A DNA stretch of 64,000 nt from Psychromonas sp. psych-6C06. Lineage in GTDB: Bacteria; Pseudomonadota; Gammaproteobacteria; Enterobacterales; Psychromonadaceae. This document shows, one piece after another, positions 59,674 through 64,000 of the stretch. The position numbers were made by a program, and so were the translations under genes. The notes under the pieces were generated by a model. It saw only the letters and a list, made by a program, of their open reading frames with translations, searched no databases and had not been told where the DNA came from. Within the stretch, counting starts at the first letter, position 1. Every line of letters starts with the position of its first letter. Location: the NCBI RefSeq assembly GCF_002835465.1, contig NZ_PIZM01000009.1, forward strand, positions 152,481-216,480, in the 5' to 3' direction.

Positions 59674-59862
59674 ATTACTTGCGCTTTTGTTTTCAAAATA
59701 ACCAGTTATTTAGGATCAGCTTTAAAATTAATTACTCTTTTTTCAAAACAACCTGTCATTTAGGGTTTTTTAGAAACAATTTAGAGCAAGTTATTTTATA
59801 ACGAGTCCTTCAGTTTTTTGAAAACAATTTAGCGCAAGTTATTGTGTAACGAGTCCTAAGTA
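59674..59862. repeat. tandem and inverted repeat cluster between argF and argG
   Basis: Two units with a 48-bp period, each ending AACGAGTCCT (about 59765-59812 and 59813-59860), follow two units with a 50-bp period around TTTCAAAAYAACC (about 59686-59785). The first of these, with ACTTGCGCTTTTGTTTTCAA, is an imperfect inverted copy of the last 48-bp unit. The 224-bp gap is therefore made mostly of related repeats in both orientations. Confidence 0.7.
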
Positions 59863-59883
59863 TTGATGAAAGGAAAATAATCA

Positions 59884-61089
59884 ATGAGTAAAGTAAAAAA
59901 AGTAGTACTCGCCTATTCTGGTGGTTTAGATACGTCGGCTATCATTCCATGGTTAAAAGAGACCTATGATGATTGTGAAATCGTTGCTTTTTGTGCTGAT
60001 GTTGGCCAAGGCGAAGAAGAGTTAGTGGGCCTGCATGAAAAAGCGATCGCATCAGGTGCTTCTGAATGTCACATCGTAGACCTTAAAGAAGAGTTTGTTG
60101 CAGATTACATCTACCCAACCATCGCTTCTGGTGCTGTATATGAAGGTACTTACCTTTTAGGTACATCAATGGCGCGCCCGATCATTGCTAAAGCGCAGGT
60201 TGAAGTTGCACTTAAAGTGGGTGCTGATGCTGTTTGTCATGGTTGTACTGGTAAAGGTAATGACCAAATCCGTTTTGAAAGCTGTTTTGCTGCCCTTGCG
60301 CCTGAGATTAAAGTAATTGCTCCATGGCGTGAGTGGGACATGGTTTCTCGTGAAGACCTATTGGATTACCTTGCTGAGCGTAATATCGAAACAACAGCTT
60401 CTGCAACTAAAATCTACAGCCGTGATGCTAACGCATGGCACATTTCTCACGAAGGTGGTGAGCTAGAAGACCCATACAATGAACCATCTAAAGGTGTTTG
60501 GACGATGACGGTTGATCCGTTAGATGCGCCAAATGAGCCTGAGTACGTAACATTAAAGGTTGAAAACGCACGTGTTACTGCCGTTGATGGTGTTGAATTA
60601 TCTCCTTACGACGCATTAATGCTGTTAAATGAAAAAGCTGCTGCACATGGTGTCGGTCGTGTAGATATCACTGAAAACCGTACTGTTGGTATGAAGTCTC
60701 GTGGTTGTTACGAAACACCAGGAGGTACAGTGATGGTGACTGCGCTTCGTGGTATCGATGAGCTTGTACACGATAAACCTTCTCGCCGTTGGCGTGATCA
60801 AGTGGGTCAAGAATTTGCTCACTTAGTTTACGATGGTCGTTGGTTTACACCACTGTGTGGTTCTCTACTTGCAGCTTCAGAATCACTAGCTGCAGACGCA
60901 AATGGTGAAGTCGTTGTTCGTCTTTACAAAGGTCAAGCAACAGCGGTTAAGAAAAAATCGCCAAACAGCCTTTACTCTGAAGAGTTTGCAACTTTTGGTG
61001 ATGACAATGTTTATGACCAAAAACATGCAGAAGGTTTCATCCGTCTTTACTCACTATCAAGCCGTATCCGTAACTTGAATAATAAGTAA
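59884..61089 (+). CDS. argG: argininosuccinate synthase
   Basis: The 401-residue enzyme has the ATP pyrophosphatase loop [18 protein letters not shown] at the N-terminus, [15 protein letters not shown] and the C-terminal [17 protein letters not shown] region (here [13 protein letters not shown]). It joins citrulline and aspartate. It is preceded by the repeat cluster and a GAAAGGA ribosome site, and followed by two hairpins before argH. Confidence 0.97.
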   Translation: MSKVKKVVLAYSGGLDTSAIIPWLKETYDDCEIVAFCADVGQGEEELVGLHEKAIASGASECHIVDLKEEFVADYIYPTIASGAVYEGTYLLGTSMARPIIAKAQVEVALKVGADAVCHGCTGKGNDQIRFESCFAALAPEIKVIAPWREWDMVSREDLLDYLAERNIETTASATKIYSRDANAWHISHEGGELEDPYNEPSKGVWTMTVDPLDAPNEPEYVTLKVENARVTAVDGVELSPYDALMLLNEKAAAHGVGRVDITENRTVGMKSRGCYETPGGTVMVTALRGIDELVHDKPSRRWRDQVGQEFAHLVYDGRWFTPLCGSLLAASESLAADANGEVVVRLYKGQATAVKKKSPNSLYSEEFATFGDDNVYDQKHAEGFIRLYSLSSRIRNLNNK

Positions 61090-61140
61090 AGTCAGTGAAA
61101 TAGATTGTAAGTTCCTGCTTCGTTTTACGTTGCGGGAATT

Positions 61141-61188
61141 TCTATTTTTATAGGTTCTTAGGAAGTAACAAGAATCTATAAAAATAGA
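61141..61188. repeat. 19-bp inverted repeat between argG and argH
   Basis: Bases 61141-61159 and 61170-61188 are inverted copies with one G-T mismatch, around a 10-base loop. In the transcript this makes a very stable, AU-rich hairpin ending 35 bases before the argH ATG. Confidence 0.85.
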
Positions 61189-61223
61189 CTTGATCTAATC
61201 ATAGAAAGAAATGGAGTTATAGA

Positions 61224-63104
61224 ATGGCATTATGGGGCGGACGTTTTAGCCAAGCGGCAGACGTAAAATTTAAATTATTCAATGACTCATTACGGTTTGA
61301 CTACCGCCTAGCTGAGCAAGATATTATTGGTTCAATTGCTTGGTCGAAAGCATTACTGAGCGTTAATATTTTAACCGTTGAAGAGCAACTTCGTTTAGAA
61401 GATGCATTAAACGACTTATTGGTATCAGTGCAAGCGAATCCAAAGCAAGTATTACAATCAGATGCAGAAGATATTCACTCATGGGTTGAAATTCAACTTA
61501 TTCAGCGTGTTGGTGATTTAGGTAAAAAATTACATACGGGACGTAGCCGTAATGACCAAGTCGCAACTGATTTAAAATTGTGGTGCAAGAAAACAGCACA
61601 AGAGTTGATTGTTCATTTAGATAGCCTCGAAGCTAAATTAATTGAACTAGCACGTACTCATCAAGCTGTTGTACTTCCGGGCTACACGCATTTACAGCGT
61701 GCTCAACCAGTAACATTTTCACACTGGTGTTTGGCATACTTAGAAATGTTAGAGCGTGATCATAGCCGTTTAGAAGGTTGTTTAGAGCGTTTAGATACAT
61801 GTCCTTTAGGTAGTGGCGCATTGGCAGGTACTGGGTACCCGATGGATAGAACTGCATTAGCGCATTCGTTAGGCTTTAAACGCGCAACACGAAACAGCTT
61901 AGATTCAGTTTCAGATCGTGACCACGTTGTTGAGCTAATGAGCTGTGCAACATTATCGATGGTACATTTATCTCGTATGGCAGAAGATCTTATCTTCTAC
62001 AACAGTGGTGAATCTGGCTTTATCGAAATGTCAGATCAAGTCACTTCTGGTTCATCACTGATGCCACAAAAGAAAAATCCAGATGCAATGGAGCTTATCC
62101 GTGGTAAGTCTGGACGTGTTTTTGGTTCATTAGCTGGCATGTTAATGACACTTAAAGCATTACCACTTGCATACAACAAAGATATGCAAGAGGACAAAGA
62201 AGGCCTGTTTGATGCATTAGATACTTGGGGCGATTGTCTTGAGATGGCATCAATGGCATTAACTGATCTTAAAGTAAATGAAGAGCGCACCAAAGAAGCC
62301 GCACAAGGTGGCTACTCAAATGCGACTGAACTGGCAGATTACTTAGTTGCGAAAGGTATTCCATTCCGTGAAGCACACCATATCGTAGGTGTTGCGGTTG
62401 TTGCTGCTATTGAAAAAGGCGTGCCACTAGAAGATTTAAGTGTTGCTGAATTTAAAGAGTTCTCAGAAGTCATCGAAGAAGATGTTTATCCAACACTCAC
62501 ATTAGAAGCAACATTGGCTGCGCGTACTGCATTGGGTGGAGTATCACCAGATCAAGTAGAGCATGCATTAAAAGAAGCAGAGCAACGCCTTGCTGAACGT
62601 GACACTTCTGGCATTGTTATCCGTGCTGCTCGTTTGACAGATATTGATCGCATAGCATCAATGGTAAATCATTGGGCTGACAAAGGTGAAAATCTACCAA
62701 GAGATAAAAGTGATTTAGAAAACTCCATCGATGAATTTGCAGTGACGGAAATAGATGGACAAGTAACAGGTTGTGCTTCAGTTCATATTTATGATACTGG
62801 CTTGGCAGAAATTCGTTCTTTAGGTGTTGAACCAGGTTTTGAAGGGCGAGGCCAAGGTAGTGCCTTGGTTGAGCTACTGCTTAAACGTTCAGAGAAACAA
62901 GCTATCAAACGTCTGTTTGTATTAACGCGCATGCCTGATTTCTTCATGAAACTTGGATTTAGCCCAGAAAGTAAATCTACAATGCCAGAAAAGGTATTAA
63001 AAGATTGTGCGATATTTGTAAGTGAACATGCAAGTGATGAAAAGGCACTTGAGTTAAATTACAAAACAAGCATGTTATTGCATAAAGAGATGAGAAAAAG
63101 CTAA
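61224..63104 (+). CDS. argH: argininosuccinate lyase fused to N-acetyltransferase, ArgH(A)
   Basis: The 626-residue fusion has an argininosuccinate lyase at about 1-460, with signature [20 protein letters not shown] (about 275-294) and the [17 protein letters not shown] segment. A GNAT acetyltransferase follows at about 463-626 ([17 protein letters not shown], acetyl-CoA loop [29 protein letters not shown]). Such ArgH(A) proteins are known from Moritella and Vibrio, where the tail supplies N-acetylglutamate synthase. It would therefore do both the first and the last step of the pathway. It is the last gene of the arg run. Confidence 0.96.
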   Translation: MALWGGRFSQAADVKFKLFNDSLRFDYRLAEQDIIGSIAWSKALLSVNILTVEEQLRLEDALNDLLVSVQANPKQVLQSDAEDIHSWVEIQLIQRVGDLGKKLHTGRSRNDQVATDLKLWCKKTAQELIVHLDSLEAKLIELARTHQAVVLPGYTHLQRAQPVTFSHWCLAYLEMLERDHSRLEGCLERLDTCPLGSGALAGTGYPMDRTALAHSLGFKRATRNSLDSVSDRDHVVELMSCATLSMVHLSRMAEDLIFYNSGESGFIEMSDQVTSGSSLMPQKKNPDAMELIRGKSGRVFGSLAGMLMTLKALPLAYNKDMQEDKEGLFDALDTWGDCLEMASMALTDLKVNEERTKEAAQGGYSNATELADYLVAKGIPFREAHHIVGVAVVAAIEKGVPLEDLSVAEFKEFSEVIEEDVYPTLTLEATLAARTALGGVSPDQVEHALKEAEQRLAERDTSGIVIRAARLTDIDRIASMVNHWADKGENLPRDKSDLENSIDEFAVTEIDGQVTGCASVHIYDTGLAEIRSLGVEPGFEGRGQGSALVELLLKRSEKQAIKRLFVLTRMPDFFMKLGFSPESKSTMPEKVLKDCAIFVSEHASDEKALELNYKTSMLLHKEMRKS

Positions 63105-63130
63105 TCGCAGTGACTACAGTTAGCATATGA

Positions 63131-63172
63131 AAAAAGGCGTATTTCTATAATGATAGAAGTACGCCTTTTTTG
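63131..63172 (+). terminator. terminator of the arg operon
   Basis: An 18-bp stem with one G-T pair (63131-63148 with 63153-63170) and the loop AATG is followed by T residues. It is a strong terminator 26 bp after argH. Confidence 0.93.
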
Positions 63173-63237
63173 TTTAACAAGCTAGTTGAGTATTTATATG
63201 ATACAAATTTACTAACTTAACTATACGGCGACATAAA

Positions 63238-63783
63238 TTATTCTGCATTCTCGGTTAAATATTCATTTTTTAAATTAACGTAATGGGTGGCTGAACGTTT
63301 CAAAAATGCAAGCTCTTGCTCAGTTAATGGGCGGGCCGCTTTAGCTGGCGATCCAACATATAAGAAACCAGAAGCCAATACTTTATTAGGTGGAACTAAT
63401 GCACCGGCTGCTAAAATGATGTCATCTTCAATAGTTACATTGTCTAAAACAATGGCACCCATCCCGATTAAAACACGAGAGCCTATTTCGCAGGCATGTA
63501 ACATCGCTTTATGACCTACAGTAACATCTTCGCCTATATGTAAAGAGTAACCATCAACACTCGCTTCACCTTTACGGGCAACATGGAGCACCGAACCATC
63601 TTGAATATTAGTGCGTGCACCTACTTTTATATTATTAACATCACCACGTAAAACGCACATTGGCCAAATACTAACATCATCTGCAAGTTCAACATCACCA
63701 ATGACGGTTGCAAAAGGGTCAATATAAACATCATTAGCAATTTTAGGGGAGATGCCTTTATAAGAGCGTAAAACAGGAAACAT
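63238..63783 (-). CDS. yrdA: gamma-carbonic anhydrase-like hexapeptide-repeat protein
   Basis: This 181-residue left-handed beta-helix protein (about 20-130) has repeated V/I-x-x-x-x-x units and the metal-ligand His residues in HVARKGEASVDGYSLHIGEDVTVGHKAMLHACEIG. It is close to E. coli YrdA/CaiE-type gamma-carbonic anhydrase homologues, which bind a metal but often show little activity. It is divergent from the rRNA-type promoter at the window end. Confidence 0.93.
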   Translation of the reverse strand: MFPVLRSYKGISPKIANDVYIDPFATVIGDVELADDVSIWPMCVLRGDVNNIKVGARTNIQDGSVLHVARKGEASVDGYSLHIGEDVTVGHKAMLHACEIGSRVLIGMGAIVLDNVTIEDDIILAAGALVPPNKVLASGFLYVGSPAKAARPLTEQELAFLKRSATHYVNLKNEYLTENAE

Positions 63784-63913
63784 AACAAACCTTAATTAAG
63801 AGATAAAAAAGTAACTATACGACACAAAAGTGTGAGTAACAAAGTGAAATCTGTGGATAACTTGTGGTTAAAGGGGGTATAAAAATTAAATACGATTTTA
63901 TACAAATAAACGC

Positions 63914-63950
63914 TTGCTAATGTGATCTCAATCCCTATAATGCGACCCCA
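63914..63950 (+). promoter_or_regulatory. rRNA-type promoter at the right edge
   Basis: TTGCTA (63914-63919), 16 bp, TATAAT (63936-63941), then a G+C-rich discriminator GCGACCCC, with an A/T-rich stretch (about 63875-63908) just upstream like an UP element. This is the look of stringently controlled rrn P1 promoters. The sequence after it resembles an rRNA leader and an rrn operon should begin just beyond 64000. Confidence 0.7.
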
Positions 63951-64000
63951 CAGACACGGACGGCAACGCAAGTTACCAACCAAGTCCGAAGCAACAAGCT

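Noticed and set aside
63792..63983. 63-codon minus-strand frame at the right edge
   Set aside because: It overlaps the rRNA-type promoter and has no protein-like features.

Overview
The window is a 64-kb piece of a gammaproteobacterial chromosome. Low G+C, a type-I glutamine synthetase beside ntrBC, an argE / argCBFGH arginine cluster whose argH carries a C-terminal acetyltransferase, MiaE, TusA, YqiJ/YqiK and abundant chemoreceptors all point to a marine, probably cold-adapted member of Alteromonadales, most like Psychromonas or a relative (Moritella, Shewanella and Vibrio share parts of the layout). The genus is inferred from gene order and protein character, not from a search. No tRNA, rRNA body, CRISPR array or intact transposase is visible.

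Layout. 1-7.7 kb: AraC-type regulator cut by the left edge, a lone PEP-CTERM-like secreted protein, a voltage-gated K+ channel, the yqiJ-yqiK membrane pair, an acyltransferase-3 protein, a LysE-type exporter and miaE. 7.7-15 kb: pldA, an unrecognised 329-aa gene bracketed by a 76-bp direct repeat that duplicates the 5' end of pldA, recG, an AsmA-like protein and a CNNM/CBS protein. 15-24.5 kb: a Bcr-type exporter, then a nitrogen block on the minus strand (glnA, GSIII, a DUF4124 protein, ntrB, ntrC), with a good sigma-54 promoter and an NtrC site in front of glnA. 24.5-35.7 kb: typA/bipA, yihY-dtd, an M16 protease, a double-periplasmic-domain GGDEF protein, rph-pyrE and a DUF2189 protein. 36-43 kb: a NIT-domain chemoreceptor and an RND efflux operon with its TetR repressor and palindromic operator. 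43-48 kb: galE, a MITE-like repeat, tusA, a 56-aa membrane protein next to a CRP-like site, and a 930-aa membrane protein joining a GH18 chitinase-like periplasmic domain to a degenerate kinase core and a LytTR DNA-binding domain. 48-63 kb: ppc, argE, two paralogous HBM chemoreceptors, then argC-argB-argF-argG-argH(A) behind a pair of ARG boxes, ending in a strong terminator. 63.2-64 kb: a gamma-carbonic anhydrase-like gene and, at the right edge, an rRNA-type promoter suggesting that an rrn operon starts just outside the window.

How it fits together. The arg genes cover the linear arginine route except argD; N-acetylglutamate synthesis is probably supplied by the acetyltransferase tail of ArgH. 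The glutamine block combines an adenylylatable GSI with a second, unrelated GSIII and the NtrBC switch. The most unusual item is the GH18-pseudokinase-LytTR protein: its GH18 catalytic acid is replaced by Pro, the phospho-acceptor His position is Gln, and both N-box Asn residues are lost, so it looks like a membrane-bound, one-component sugar-sensing transcription regulator. The second is the insertion with flanking duplication that separates pldA from its original upstream region.
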